A stretch of 64,000 nt of DNA from Odobenus rosmarus divergens (GCF_000321225.1 NW_004450478.1:2699634-2763633), one strand, 5' to 3'. Shown: positions 49,586 through 62,109, numbered from the stretch's first letter. The notes: generated from the sequence alone by a model not told the origin. Program-made: numbers and translations.

Positions 49586-50447
49586 ACAAATAGCTAATAC
49601 AACATATGAAGATATGCTCAACATGATTAGTCACGAGCAAAGTGTAAATCAAATCACAATGAGATATCACGTCACCCCTGCTAGAATGTGCATACGGCAA
49701 ATAATAAGTATTGGTGAGAATGTGAAGAAACTGAAACTCGCATTGTCAGTGGGAAAATAAAATGGTGCTATCACTGTGGGAAGCAGTTTGGTAGATCCTC
49801 AAAAATCTATACATGCAATTATTACATGGTCCAGTGATTCCACTCCTATGTATATACCTAAAACAACTGAAAACAGGGACTCACACAGGTATCAGCACAA
49901 CTTTAGTTGCAGCATTCACAGTAGCCGCAAGGTGGAAACAACCCAAGTGTCCTCAATCTAAATGAATGGATAAACAAAATGTGGTATCTACATGCACTAG
50001 ACTATGATCTGGTCATAAAAAGAAATGAAATTCTGATACATGCCAGAAGATGGAGGAAGCAGAAAACATTATGTTAAGGGAAAGAAACCAGTCACAAAAG
50101 AGCACATACTAGATGATTCTATTTATTTGAAATGCCCAGAATAAGCAAATCCATAGAGACAGAAAGTCACTTAGTAGTCGGTCAGGATGGGGGTAATCTG
50201 AGGTTGATGCACAGTGTTTCCTTACACACGGTACAGTGTTTCTTTTGAAGTGATGAATATGTTCTAGAATTGCTGATGGTTGCACAACTCTCTGAATATA
50301 CTAATACAGACTAATATAACTGACCTTTAAAACAAAAACCAAACCTCTCCCTTGAATCCATATGCCCTGCCAAAAATAGCCCCAGTCAATTTCCTTCTAT
50401 CTCATAGCCCCCTCCTAGATCTAAAGAATCTTTTAAAAGGGTTGTTT

Positions 50448-50632
50448 GGGGCGCCTGGGTGGCTCAGTCGTTAAGCGTCTGCCTTCGGCTCAGGTCATGA
50501 TCCCAGGGTCCTGGGATCGAGCCCCCATCGGGCTCCCTGCTCCACGGGAAGCCTGCTTCTCCCTCTCCCACTCCCACTGCTTGTGTTCCTCTCTCGCTGT
50601 GTCTCTCTCTGTCAAACATAAAATATTTTTTT
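50448..50632 (+). mobile_element. CAN-SINE, young subtype
   Basis: Shares tcgttaagcg and ctccacgggaagcctgcttc with the copy at 5411. Flanks ttttaaaagggttgttt and ttttaaaaagttgttt form an imperfect duplication. Confidence 0.94.
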
Positions 50633-50990
50633 TTAAAAAGTTGTTTATTCTCATTGTCACTTTATTGTCACACTGTAACTCAACTCTAAGTGCCTGCGGG
50701 AGTAAATACTACACCCTTCAATATTTACTGTGACTAAGTCATAAAAATAAGTGCAAGCAACTGAATAAATTCTGACAGCCTACTGGGTACTAGAAGATCA
50801 AACAGGACAAGATATCTACCCTTTTCTCAAGGGGGAAATACAAAGTGAATAGATAAGAAGCACATTAGTCAAAGATTAAAATGAGCCAGAGAATATCTGC
50901 TTCATATTGGGTTATCTAAAAGAGGTGTTCTCAGCAAGTGAGGTTTAAGATTTTTCACAACCCCGAGATCAAGACCTGTGCTGAAATCAT

Positions 50991-51793
50991 AGTTATTATT
51001 TATTTCAAGGTAGAGTTTAGTGATTCATCAGTTGCATATAACAACCAGTGCTCATTACATCAAGTGCCCTCCTTAATACCCATCACCCAATTACCCCGTC
51101 CCCCCACCCATGTCCCCTCCAGCAACCCTCAGTTTGTTCCCTATAGTTAAGAGTCTCTTATGGTTTGCCTCTGTTTTTATTTTTATTTTTCCTTCCTCTC
51201 CCCTACGTTCATCTGTTTTGTTTCTTATATTCCACATGAGTGAAATATTTGGTATTTGTCTTTCTCTGATTTCACTTAGCATAATACACTCTAGTCCCAG
51301 CCACATCATTGCAAATGGCACGATTTCATTCTTTTTAATGGCTGAGTAGTATTCCATTGTATATATACACACAACTTTATCCGTTCATCTGCCAATGGAA
51401 ATCTGGGCTCTTTCCATATTTTGGCAGTTGTGAACATTGCTGCTATAAACATCGGGGTGCATGTCCCCCTTCAAATCACTATGCTTGTATTCTTTGGGTA
51501 AATACCTAGTGGTGCAATTGCTGGGTCATAGGATAGCTCTATTTTTAACTTTCTGAAGAACCTCCATACTGTTTTCTGAGTGGCTGCACCAGCTTGCATT
51601 TGTGTTAGAGGGTTCCCCTTTTTATGCAACCTCACCAACATCTGTTGTTTCCTGAGTTAATTTTAGCCATTCTGACCAGTGTGGGGTGGTATCTCATTGT
51701 GGTTTTGATTTGTATTTCCCTGACGATGAGCGATGAGCATTTTTTCATGTGTCTCTTAGTCATTTGTAGGTCTTCTTTGGAGAAATGTCTAAT
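50991..51793 (-). mobile_element. LINE-1 3'UTR and end of ORF2, minus orientation
   Basis: Contains cctcagtttgttccctatag, tggctgagtagtattccatt and catctgttgtttcctgagtt, the reverse complement of the L1 end. The poly(A) is lost; a 28-bp SINE scrap (cccgagatcaagacctgtgc, 50962-50990) abuts it. Confidence 0.85.
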
Positions 51794-52888
51794 ACCAAGG
51801 ATCCAGACATATAAAGATAAATGGGAAGGCAGGCAGAGGGAAAAGCAAGTGTAATGATATGTTTGAGGAATTACATGAAGTCCAGTAACTGACCAGAGGC
51901 TAGGTGAGGTCCCAGAGGTAACGAGAGGTTGGTTAGCGGTAGACCTGTAAGACTTTTTATAAGGCAGGGTGAGAAGTTGCAACTTGCTGCTTCTCCATCT
52001 CATAATACTCTGTGCACATCTGTCCTATTACTTTTGTATCTGTGTCCCCACCTTACCCTTGTGCCTGGCCTAAGGAAAATGAAAGTTTTTGTTCACCTCT
52101 ATCTAACCACGCACGGCCAACCAGGATCTGATCAGACATATCCTGAATGAACAGGTCACATCATCATGCTGTGCTAAGATAAAAATCATAAGTCCTGAGG
52201 AAGGAAAAAACATCTCTTCTCAAGGCAGTGTACAAATGAAAGCCAGGAAATTTTCACTCAAATTCCTCAGGCAAGCCTGGTTATTTCTACCAGAGACTGT
52301 GATGTTTCCCAAGTTTCAATCAGTTAAAAAGAACATCTTCCAAACTTAATTAAACTCATTCCAGGTTTTGAAACCTAAAACTGCCAGCAAAGAACAGTTT
52401 TAGCTTCTGATTACTATGTGGTTGTCATTAATTGGTTCTCTAACTCAAGCCTATTCCTTAAGTATTCTAAGACACTGTGCAAAATTGTATCCACCTCAAC
52501 ATCATCAGTGTTATATAGTCATTAGTAATACGTGGAAATGGAAAAACTATTAGGTTATAGTTTTTTTTTGTCTAGAAACTGAAATAGGATCTAGCACCAC
52601 CTTTTAAATAATACATGATTACACATGCTTTCCTTTTAAATGGCTTACAAACACTGACTGGCTAAATAACTAGCTTCTCCTTTGCAGGTTAGATTTTCTC
52701 TCTGTACTACACAGGGATTCTGCTACAGTTCTAATTATAGCATCCTTACCTAGAAAGGCACACAATGATTCTAACACAGTTGAAACAAAGCTAACCAAGA
52801 ACTCTTTTGGAGTATAAAACCACACAATGCTGCAAATAAATAAACCATGTTTCTTTGGAAGGGGAAATTTTTTTTTCAGCTGGCTTAC
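51794..52888. other. Intron flanking the 52889-53010 exon
   Basis: Repeat-poor sequence next to the donor site; nothing recognised. Confidence 0.6.
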
Positions 52889-53010
52889 TGTGGCCTTGAG
52901 GCTTCAGCCTGGTCTGTCTGAAGTTTTTCTCCTCCTTCCACTTCCATTGTACAGTAAACAATTCGATTGGGAGCAACGGACTTCAAACCTTGCACTTCCA
53001 TTATGACAAT
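52889..53010 (-). CDS. CADPS2: CADPS2 exon: N-terminal half of the C2 domain
   Basis: This 122-nt exon encodes 40 residues plus two bases of a split codon. It starts [20 protein letters not shown] and ends [10 protein letters not shown], followed by CA. The acceptor is a long pyrimidine run ending ATCTTTAG (53018-53011); the donor is CCACA|GTAAGC (GT at 52888-52887). The frame continues in phase from the exon at 57962-58198 after a 4,951-bp intron. The sequence corresponds to the first beta strands of the CAPS C2 domain. The CAPS C2 domain is known to lack the full set of acidic calcium ligands of synaptotagmin C2 domains and mediates dimerisation and membrane or SNARE contacts. The exon is too short and lacks a suitable ATG frame, so simple ORF searches miss it. 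Confidence 0.93.
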
Positions 53011-56000
53011 CTAAAGATAAAAAAAAAATTTTAAATGATACATCAAGTTGGTAGCCTTTAACAAGACATAGAGATAGCAGCATTGATTACAAGTAGAACG
53101 ATCAGCTGATAAAATTATCTGGTAACACCAATGGTATTTTATCTTCCTTAGAATCCACCTGTATTCATGGAAGGTATAGTAAGTAACATTCTGAGGAAGC
53201 CTAGTATTGAAGAAATATCTCCTACAGCTTATTAAAGTAAGGTTAAGATCTCTAAATATAAGCCTGACTGAGTGAAGTGAGGTATAAACTCAGATCCTTA
53301 AAACATGATAGCAAGTCTGCATGAGGTAAAGCGGAATTACCCATGAAAATTCAGTGAATGTGCTAAAAGCAGTACAGGTTGAGTTCCACATAAAGTGAAA
53401 GTATATTTATGAGTGGTGCACATCATCATCATCCCAATTTGTGGTTATCAGTATGTGACATCATCAGATCTTTCTATATTCACTTATTTTAGAGGACTAT
53501 TAATATTTATAAAAGAATATTCATTATAGAAAATGTATATCTTATTATGAAGTGTGGAAAATATAACTTGCCATTGACTATCTTACTACTAACTTTGCAA
53601 GGAAAAAAAGGACTTTTCCACTAAAGGTATGTGCTAATTTAATGCAGCACACTGGGAATGGGTAGAAAGATTGATACTGTATTACGCATCTGTAACTCCT
53701 AGAAAAAAGAGAAACAAATATTTTTCAAGTGGGCTTTTTAATGTTCATATAAAAGGCTGATTTAAAATATTGTAACCTAACATTTTCACTGGGTGTACAC
53801 ATAAAATATAAGTATTATTGAGTATTTTTGCTATAGTTTTTTTTCAATCAAAACTTGCATCCTGAAGTTTCCTAAGTTCTTGAAACTCATAAAATATATT
53901 CAATGGCATTTTTATAATATGCACATTCATGTCTTTATTGATCTCATGTTTTATTTGTACAAACAAGATTAACAGCATTCATGCCATGTAGCTACCAAAA
54001 TATCCACTAAAAACATCATGTATTGATCATTTAATACATTATAAGTCATTCCACTTTTCATTGAGTTGTGATATGAATCTTGAGGCAAAAGTTCTCAAAG
54101 AAACCATCTTAAAAAAAAACTATTCTTCCTTTCACTCTTCACAACAGAAGGGTTATGTTCATAAATATAAACGCCTTTTTTTCCCCATGAAAATAATGGG
54201 AAACTAATCACTAAAAAAGAAAGGTCAAACTCAGAACCATTTTCCTTTCTCAACCAAGACTTTTGTCATTTTATCACACTGAAATGCATACCAATGCCAT
54301 GAATAAAAATAAGGGCATAACAGAAAACAGACTAAGAACTGAGAGAGACCAGTAACACCTTTCCTAGCTGCTGTAAGACATTCAAGGAAGTTAGAACAAA
54401 GCACTTCATCTCGTTGATGGAAAGTAAGCAAAAGGAGGTATATATTCTTAATAAATCAACGTCGTTGTTAATCGTTTTGAAACTCATTAGATCTTTATAC
54501 AAATAAAACTAAGCAGAAGCTGAGACAAATGAACTATATAACTATCAATCAAAAACCGATTCCACAGGGACTTACTAACATGACCGAAATGGCTTCTTAA
54601 TAAAATTTTTGGAAGGTCACTTAAAATACAGGAAGCAAGAGAATTGTGTACACATAATGTAGAAATCTTTTAGTTCATATTTGGAAATATGCTTATTTGC
54701 CCTGCATCTCTTTCTCGAGCGTGTTCAACAAAGTTCAAGAGAGAAGAAAGGAAACACCTGCTTAGCACTATTTCTGTCACCTCTCCTACAAGCTACTGTA
54801 AACAGGACCTCCTGAAACACACAACTTGTGAAACCATTTCCCGCTCCACAAACCAGTACTCCCATCTGTGCCGGGAATGTTTTCTTTGGCAGAACTGCCA
54901 CTTTCAAAAGAAGTAACTTCTGTTCTGAGTCCATACATATAAATAAAACAACACATCTATAGATCTGATTTCCAAAAGGAATAAAAAAAAAAATGCAGCT
55001 GGTCTCAATCTTTAATGATAAAGACAGCCACGAATTCCATGGACCATCAACTGACCTAATTCCAGGTAACTGTTTCGACCATTTCCCCAAAAAACTTGGT
55101 AATAGAACCCATGGAAAATGAATGTAGTCTCAATTCCATCTCCACTTCCCCAATCTCTGTGACTGATATAATAAAGATTATACAGAATTATTCTAGAAGC
55201 AAAAAGAAGGCAGTCATGTACAAAATAAAAAGCTTGGTAACATGCTTCTGAATAATGCACTGTCCAGAGAGTTATGTGGCACTGAGTCACGTGCAGGTTT
55301 AAGAAAATGAAGCTGAGCAGTATTTGGGGACCATATACTACCAGATAAAGAAGCCCTCACAGGGTCTGCCAGCCCAATACCAATGAAAACAGTGTGAAAA
55401 TCATCTGTACTCATACCAGTGACACCATTTATCTTCCAACATGCAGACTCAACTTCATAGATTAACCTGGGCTGTCTTCCCCTTACTCACATACCATGGG
55501 ATGGCTTATGGTTTTGTGAGTTAGCTTCTCTCTTGCTTTATTATTGTCTCTGAAGGTTTCAGGAATGAAGCGACCTAAAAGTAATCTTGTTGTGGCTAAC
55601 TGCTGCCTTTTTCTTTCTTTCTTCTTCTTTTTTTTAACTGCTTTTTGATACCATCAAAGTCCCCAATTCAATCAGTATTTATCAAGTCAACTGTGTGCCA
55701 GGTAGTGTTTTAGGCTCTTGTGATACCTCAGTGAAAACAAGACCTTAACTTCCTGTAGCTTACATTTTAGTAGAATCAGGCAAATAATGAATAATAAAAA
55801 TAACTGAATTACACGTTAGGTGGTAAGAGCTGTGACAAAAATTCAGGTTGGCAAGAGAACACGGTGTGGTGAGAGAAGAGAGCAGTCAGTAGCAATTTTA
55901 AAGAGGTGATAAAATTTAAACAGTTTTTCAAACCTGCACTTGTTCTCTAGACTCAGCCTTTAGTTTGTAGAAAAAACTTTTCCCACTGGACCAATTCTAA

Positions 56001-57961
56001 GCCTGACTGACAAAACGGGAGACCCTTAAACTGGAATAACTGCTTGCCTTTCAGAACTTTCTTAGGCTGAGTAGCAAGGCTTGGATAATGGGCCAGGGAT
56101 AATTATGGAGCTTAGTTAGGCTGAGGTCAGAGGCCCTGGGGACAGAGGGGGACCTCATCTATTCTCTCAGGTGTCCACAGGTAAGCACTGTGTAATGTGC
56201 ACTGAATGTGACTTCATTTTCTTGTTGGACACACAACTCCTATTTATCATACTGGAAGTGTATCATAGAAAACATCTCTATTATGCTATGGAAGGAAAAT
56301 ATCTGCCTTATATGGACATAGTAATAGAGGACTATCAAAACGATTTTATAAATACGCAAGCTTCTCAGACCATGTAAAATGAAGTTTTAACTCATTTTCT
56401 CTAACACCATTTTATTGTTAACTGAGCAACCCTGTTTAATATACTGGCAATAAACTACAGAACAATTCATAGTTTCACTCATGAGGATAATTTTGTTTTC
56501 AAAAGGGAAAAGAGTTCATAAAAGCCAATTATTTACAATTGTGTTTAAAACTTTTAAACGATACAGAAAAGAGAAGGTGTTTTGAACAGTTTCCAGTTCT
56601 GCATGGTAGGTTTATACATTACAAAAATAATTTGCTTTACAAATTATAACTAATTTTATATTGCACAAAGCCTTAAAAAAAAAAAACCTTGGCACTTTGT
56701 ATCTTGGTCAGTAGGAAAACAGACTTCTACATGTAAGATACTGTGTAGTTTCCCATTAAATATTTCTTTAAGATACCAAAGAGACTGAGAAGAAACCCAG
56801 TAAAGGCAAAGAGATTGAGAAGAAACCCAGAGTAATGGCAAAATCATTAGGCAATCCCAGAACGGAGTCTCCAGTCAGAAGAAAAGCTATTTCTAACTCT
56901 GATAATAAATTTAATATATTAACCTACAAAGAAATCATTAGCATGGAAGTTAAGAAAGAGAGGCAGTTGGCTTATCCTCAAGCCTGAATTTATCTTAGAG
57001 TTGAATAAGTGGAATAAAGAACAAAAGCACACATTGGCTTTTTCTACCACAAACTAAGCAAGCCAAAAGAAGTATCAAGAAATTTAAAATGGTACCTCCT
57101 AAGACTCCATCAATCCAGAAACTTAAATAGCAGTAGTGGGCACGAGCAAAGAGAGAATTTAACAATGCAAGGAAGGAATAACAAGCTTTAATTTTTGAGA
57201 GCGCTATAAATTTAAGCTTGATATAGCAAGTATACATATTTGTGTCATGTATAAACGCATAAACATATACATGGATTAGCCCAAATGCACAGATTAGCAA
57301 TGAAAAAATGTAATAAAAAAATCAACAGGTGGCTGTGGTAAGAGTCTGCATCAGTATCTGGTTTCCAGTGAATTGTATAAAAAGCATAAAACTCTGAAGT
57401 CTCAGGGAACACAATTTTAAATGCATGACATTTGTTCCTGTTCTTTATACTATGTACTGTATCTATAATGAAACTGGACATCCTGGAAAGGAAGAATTCT
57501 CTACTTATCATCTATATGCACCCAATATTGTGTTTCAAAGCTGGCTGGTGTGACTTGATTCTATAGAAATACCATAGGTGAGGTAGGTTAAAAACAAAGC
57601 TAACCAAAAGCTTGAAAGTAATTCCCAAATTACAGAGAATTCAATTATGTGTTTAAATCCTATTTCCACTCAAGTGTGCTTTAGTGCTTACTTTATCAAT
57701 AAACTTACACCAGGCTAGTTGGCACAAAGATGAATTTTTTCAAAACTTATTATTTAGTCCTAAAACTGCTATTACATTTAAAAAACAATTTGTATTAATT
57801 TGCATTCACAACCTGATTGCCTAGCAAATGAGGAATAATGTAACTTCTTCAAAATATATCACACTGCTTTCAATTCAAAAAGTTACCACGAAGGTCAGCA
57901 GAAATTATTTTGCAGTTTCATTTATGCTGTCAAGAAGCGAGCATGGGATAAAGTCACCTAC
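53011..57961. other. 4.95-kb CADPS2 intron
   Basis: Largely repeat-poor: only an L2 fossil (55660-55920) was recognised. No young SINE or L1 lies in it, in contrast to the 45.8-kb intron. No extra exon with CAPS similarity was seen. Confidence 0.65.
55660..55920 (+). mobile_element. L2 fossil
   Basis: aactgtgtgccaggtagtgt, gtagcttacattttagtaga and ggtggtaagagctgtgacaa follow the L2 consensus order. Confidence 0.75.
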
Positions 57962-58198
57962 CTCTAAGGTGAATGACAGCACCACATCGGACTTTGACAG
58001 CTGAATCTCATTCTCATCGCCTATGTCCAGAAATGCAGAATTCTGTGAACGTTTTAATTTTTGTAATTTAAATTCTGGACCACCTTTCGAAACTGGAAGA
58101 CTTTCCAAATTGGCCATTAGCAAATTCACTGAAGACCGCAACTCTTCTATATACATATTCTCCATTTCTTTTGCTATAAATTTGGGGAAGTTTCTTTC
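57962..58198 (-). CDS. CADPS2: CADPS2 exon: linker region and first strand of the C2 domain
   Basis: This 237-nt internal exon encodes 79 residues in phase 0 at both ends. It starts [20 protein letters not shown], contains [20 protein letters not shown] and ends DVVLSFTLE. The acceptor on the minus strand is a T-run followed by AG (58200-58199), and the donor is GAG|GTAGGT at 57961-57956. The conserved '[20 protein letters not shown]' helix-rich block and the hydrophobic VVLSFTLE strand are typical of CAPS proteins just before the C2 domain. An apparent ATG-started reading frame through the donor into the intron is an artefact; the splice site ends the coding part. CADPS is the alternative paralogue. 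Confidence in the family is very high, in the paralogue good. Confidence 0.92.
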
Positions 58199-59755
58199 CT
58201 AAAAAAAAACAATGTTACAAAAGTCATATTTCAATTTTATCATAGAAGATTATATGATGTATATCTCTGACTGTCTTAGAAATTGTGACACTCAATATAT
58301 ATGCACCTACCTAATACTTTAGTCTCCCAGGTTTTAAAATCATCAGGCTTTGGCAATTTTGATTATGTCTAAGAGTACCTTACATCCCTTATTCAGAATC
58401 ATTATGGTACAAAATGAATAACATTTTCACATTAACTATTTTTGATAAGACTTGCCTAAGGAAAAACTGAAAACCTACATGAAAGAAAATTTAGTATCGA
58501 GATAACTCTTAGTCACTGTTAACTTTGAATTGCTTGGGGTAAACCGGTTGGTCAGAAAAACATTCAGTATATGCTGCTTTGCCTGTTAGGAAACAAACAT
58601 CTTAAACATTTTTCTTACCAAAATGTATAGTAAGAGGATATCCTTTTTATAAGCATTCAAATTAAAAAATACATAATAGCAATATGATATTTCTAGAATT
58701 TTCACATCACACAAATGTGACCAGATCCCTTATGACCATAAATTCAGTTTTTTAGTAAAGGTTTAGAAAATCTTAAATTTAAAGCAAAAGGCCAACTTAT
58801 GAATAAAGCTGTACATAAAAAAGAATAACAATATCAATTTAGAAGATTCATTTTCTTCCTGAATTACATGAGCATTGCCATTTGATCCTTAGATCACTGT
58901 AATCAGATTTTGGTTTCTTTCAACTCTATGAAAAGGACATTCCCAATACTGGTATTTAGACAGATACTGACAGATATGCCAAACTGCCCTTAAAGATGAT
59001 TATACCCATTTATATTCCTACCAACAGCAAAAGGAGGCCTTCTCACACTACTGGCTCTTTCATAATCTTTAAAAACCTGGCATTAGCTCTTCCCTTAAAG
59101 AGAGTTTATAGCTTTATGATATGAAGTATGACGTAATGTGTTGACTACCATACAAAGCTGGCTGGGAATGAAAGCCTAAAGCAACCACCTTGCAAATGAC
59201 TGTTTAATGCTCCAGAAAAATTAGTGCCTTTCTCAGAGTTTCCCTTGGCATCATTCCAAGTATAACCTAAGAAATCCCCATCTCTGGGATGACTGGAACA
59301 CATCCAGAATGCTCTCATCAACCTGCACCTAACCTGTGACTCACCTGCACCAGTTTTTTTCATGGGATGGAAAGCAACATCTGGTGCCACTTCACAAATC
59401 AGTCCCAGAGTCTTAGGCCACCTGTTTTTCTTTTCCCCAAATATAACCGTCACATATTTCTTTTAACATAATTTACATATAATACTAAAATTGCATATTT
59501 ATTATCATATAGTAATTAAGTATCCACATTCATAATTAACTTTCTTAAGGAAGACTCTTAGGGATCCTTTTAACATTCCTCTAGAGTGTGAAGCAACATT
59601 CCAAAAAAGTTTGCAACCTCAGGAAAAACATAACTCTTCAGTTACAGAATACCTTGTTTTCCTTTGGAGAAAAAAAAGTAATGTTTTGGAATGGTTTCTC
59701 AATGCATGTAAAAGAAAAAAACAAGCAAAATAAGCCATAAAAAGATTTTTATATT
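58199..59755. other. Intron 5' of the 57962-58198 exon
   Basis: Acceptor tract, then AT-rich sequence with one short L1 scrap. 59140-59455 contains a 102-codon minus frame without family match. Confidence 0.55.
58960..59075 (-). mobile_element. Short LINE-1 fragment
   Basis: atgccaaactgcccttaaag and tatattcctaccaacagcaa are reverse-complement L1 sequence; nothing recognisable on either side. Confidence 0.6.
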
Positions 59756-59766
59756 TATGCACTGCC

Positions 59767-59862
59767 TTTTTTTAATTTAAATTCAATTAACCAATGTATA
59801 GTACATCTTTAGTTTTTGATACAATGTTCAATGATTCATTTAGTTGTATATAACACCCAGTG
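59767..59862 (-). mobile_element. Very short (96 bp) LINE-1 3' end
   Basis: A T-rich start, then tagtttttgatacaatgttc and tataacacccagtg, the reverse complement of the last bases of the carnivore L1 3'UTR. Flanked by tatgcactgcc (59756-59766) and tatgcactgac (59863-59873). Confidence 0.82.
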
Positions 59863-59876
59863 TATGCACTGACTTT

Positions 59877-60078
59877 TTTTTTTTTTTTAAGATTTTATTT
59901 ATTTATTTGACAGAGAGAGAGAGAGAGCGAGAGAGGGAACACAAGCAGGGGGAGTGGGAAAGGGAGAAACAGGCTTCCCGCGGAGCAGGGAGCCTGATGC
60001 GGGGCTCGATCCCAGGACCCTGGGATCATGACCTGAGGCGAAGGCAGACGCCTAACGACTGAGCCATCCAGGTGCCCC
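59877..60078 (-). mobile_element. CAN-SINE inserted beside a tiny LINE-1
   Basis: Duplication tgcactgacttt at 59865-59876 and 60079-60090, which reuses the target repeat of the L1 at 59767-59862. Confidence 0.95.
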
Positions 60079-60090
60079 TGCACTGACTTT

Positions 60091-61464
60091 AAAAGCTGTT
60101 ATGAAAAGTATCCAAAACTCAGAAATGAGGCAAAAAGGTGAGGGGGCAGGTCCTTTCAATGTCCTATGGGGTCAAAGGCCATCCAAGGGTCATCTGAGGA
60201 AATATACTTCGTTCAACTTACTGTTTATTGATTCAAAGTCCCAACAGTGAAGTTACATGTTAACTTACAGAATTTTGTCTGGAAAATATGCAAATAATGT
60301 GTGTCTGCTCAGTAAGATAATCCAATGGTTATAGTTTAAAACCTCACTGGAAATTGACCACTTTTAGATCTAATCCGGGAATCTTGTTTTAACCTTGCCT
60401 AAAAACACCTAGTTTTGATATGCTCTTTGGATTAGTTTTAACATGTAACTAGTTTGCTCACTCATTATGCACTGAATGAAATCTTTATTGTGTGTTTATA
60501 TTTGTAGGAGTCATAATTTTGCCTTTTTAAAAATTTTACTTTAGCAAAGCAAAAAAAAAAGATCACGTTTGAAAGTTTGGATGCGCCAATTTTTTTTTCA
60601 AAATTTTAAGGTGTTATTTTATGGAAAACTTAGCATTAGCACATAAAAAGCCAAATTCTTATTTAGCTTTAGTTAAAAACACATCATTCGCGATCATTTT
60701 TCAAGGAGACTGGCAGGAATCACCAAAATTGATGGTTTAATCGGCATTTTCCAACTTTTCAAGAAATAGACTATACCCAATTTTTTTTCCTCTCTGGGGG
60801 AAAAGACAGACAACTCTGCTTTAAAGCTCTGAGGTTTATTAATAGTATTTCATCAACTTTATTTAGCCTGCTTATGTTGCCTCTTTACTTGGAAACAAAA
60901 ATCAACTGTACTTCAGGCAACTATACATGTTAAATTTAATCTTTTAAATTAGAACAGACTCAGAAATAGGGTTATTCTTTAGTTTAACTGAGTTGTTCTC
61001 ATAAACCATGGTTTAAATGCTCTAATTTACTCACTCATTAGTGGCCCTAACACATTATATACATGAAAATGCTTGTTCCATTAAAAAAAATTCTCAGTAT
61101 TCAAATTTAGTCCCTTTTAAAGTGCTTCTAACCTTCCACTAGATGAAACCTGGACCAGACTGGTAGGTGGAAGATGGGGACAGCTGTCAGATTCTAGAAA
61201 TACTCTGAAGGCAAATGCAAATGGATTTCCTAATAAATTTGTCATGAGGCACGAGAAAAAGAAAGGAGTCAGAGAGATGATTCCAAGTTTTTTTGTGTGT
61301 GTGTGTAACTGACAAGACAGTACTGCCAAGAACTGGCCCAGCCTGACCACTTAACTGGAAATTTTAAGCACCCTACACTCCTGATTCCACCTTGTCTTTA
61401 TTTTCTAAATAGGAAATGATCACCTTCCATAATTCAGTTATATGGAACATTCCTTGCTTATTAT
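60091..61464. other. Intron without recognised features
   Basis: AT-rich sequence with a short GT run near 61293; nothing else identified. Confidence 0.6.
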
Positions 61465-61640
61465 CAGCTCTCCCAAATGCAAGCTCCACCAGGGCATGGC
61501 AGGGATATTTTTGTCTCGTTTTATCCCAAGACAACTACCTATTTGTCTGGATGTATCTCAAGGGCCTACAACATTGCCAGGTTATTTTAGTAGGTGTTCA
61601 ATAAACATTTATTCATTGAATTTATGGATAGAAAAATTCA
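61465..61640 (+). mobile_element. L2 3' end fossil
   Basis: ctccaccagggcatggcagg leads to ttcaataaacatttattcat, the classic L2 end. A MIR-like piece (cttgcccaatgttct) follows near 61660. Confidence 0.75.
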
Positions 61641-61792
61641 GGCTCCAAAAAGTTAAATAAACTTGCCCAATGTTCTCTATCAAAGGAAAGAGCAATCATG
61701 GATTTGCCTACTGGTTTTTCTGGCCCAGTCCACATTTTTCCTACTACTTCCTATAATTATGCCTTGGCTAAAGTATTAAAGTCAATACTTCT

Positions 61793-61968
61793 AGGGTGCC
61801 TGGGTGGCTCAGTTGGTTAAGCATCTGCCTTCGGTTCAGGTCATAATCTCAGGGTCCTGGGATCGAGTCCCGCATCAGGCTCTCCGCTCTGCGGAGAGCC
61901 TGTTTCTCCCTCTCCCCCTGCTCTTCTCCTTCTGTCAAATAAATAAATAAAATCTTTAAAACAAAAAA
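61793..61968 (+). mobile_element. CAN-SINE
   Basis: Duplication taaagtcaatacttct (61777-61792) and taaggtcaatacttct (61969-61984). Confidence 0.95.
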
Positions 61969-62109
61969 TAAGGTCAATACTTCTACCCTTTAAAAGGAAT
62001 TTCTGCCCTGGGGTTTTGTTGTTGTTATATTGTGCTGTGAAGTATGATAGGAGGTGTTATTGATTACCAATGATTATTAACAGACCACACTTCTGGATTT
62101 ATCAGACTG

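Larger units (their letters stand above)
46320..50335 (+). mobile_element. Longest LINE-1 in the window, ORF2 and 3'UTR
   Basis: Plus-strand L1 starting around tgctgctcaagcagtgctta, going through the reverse-transcriptase region (cacttgcagatgacatgat, near 48095) and C-terminal ORF2 (cacatgcactagactatga) to the 3'UTR at about 50330. Five SINEs (46525-46939 as a nested pair, 47404, 48878, 49402) lie in it. Many frameshifts; not active. Confidence 0.85.

Noticed and set aside
54725..55090. 121-codon minus-strand frame in the 4.95-kb intron, on the CADPS2 strand
   Set aside because: No CAPS similarity. The flanking exons already join in phase, so no exon is needed here.
57905..58165. Reading frame from the internal ATG (MENMYIEEL) through the exon end as a stand-alone small gene
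   Set aside because: The upstream AG acceptor extends the frame to 58198 and the GT donor at 57961 ends it; it is an internal exon.
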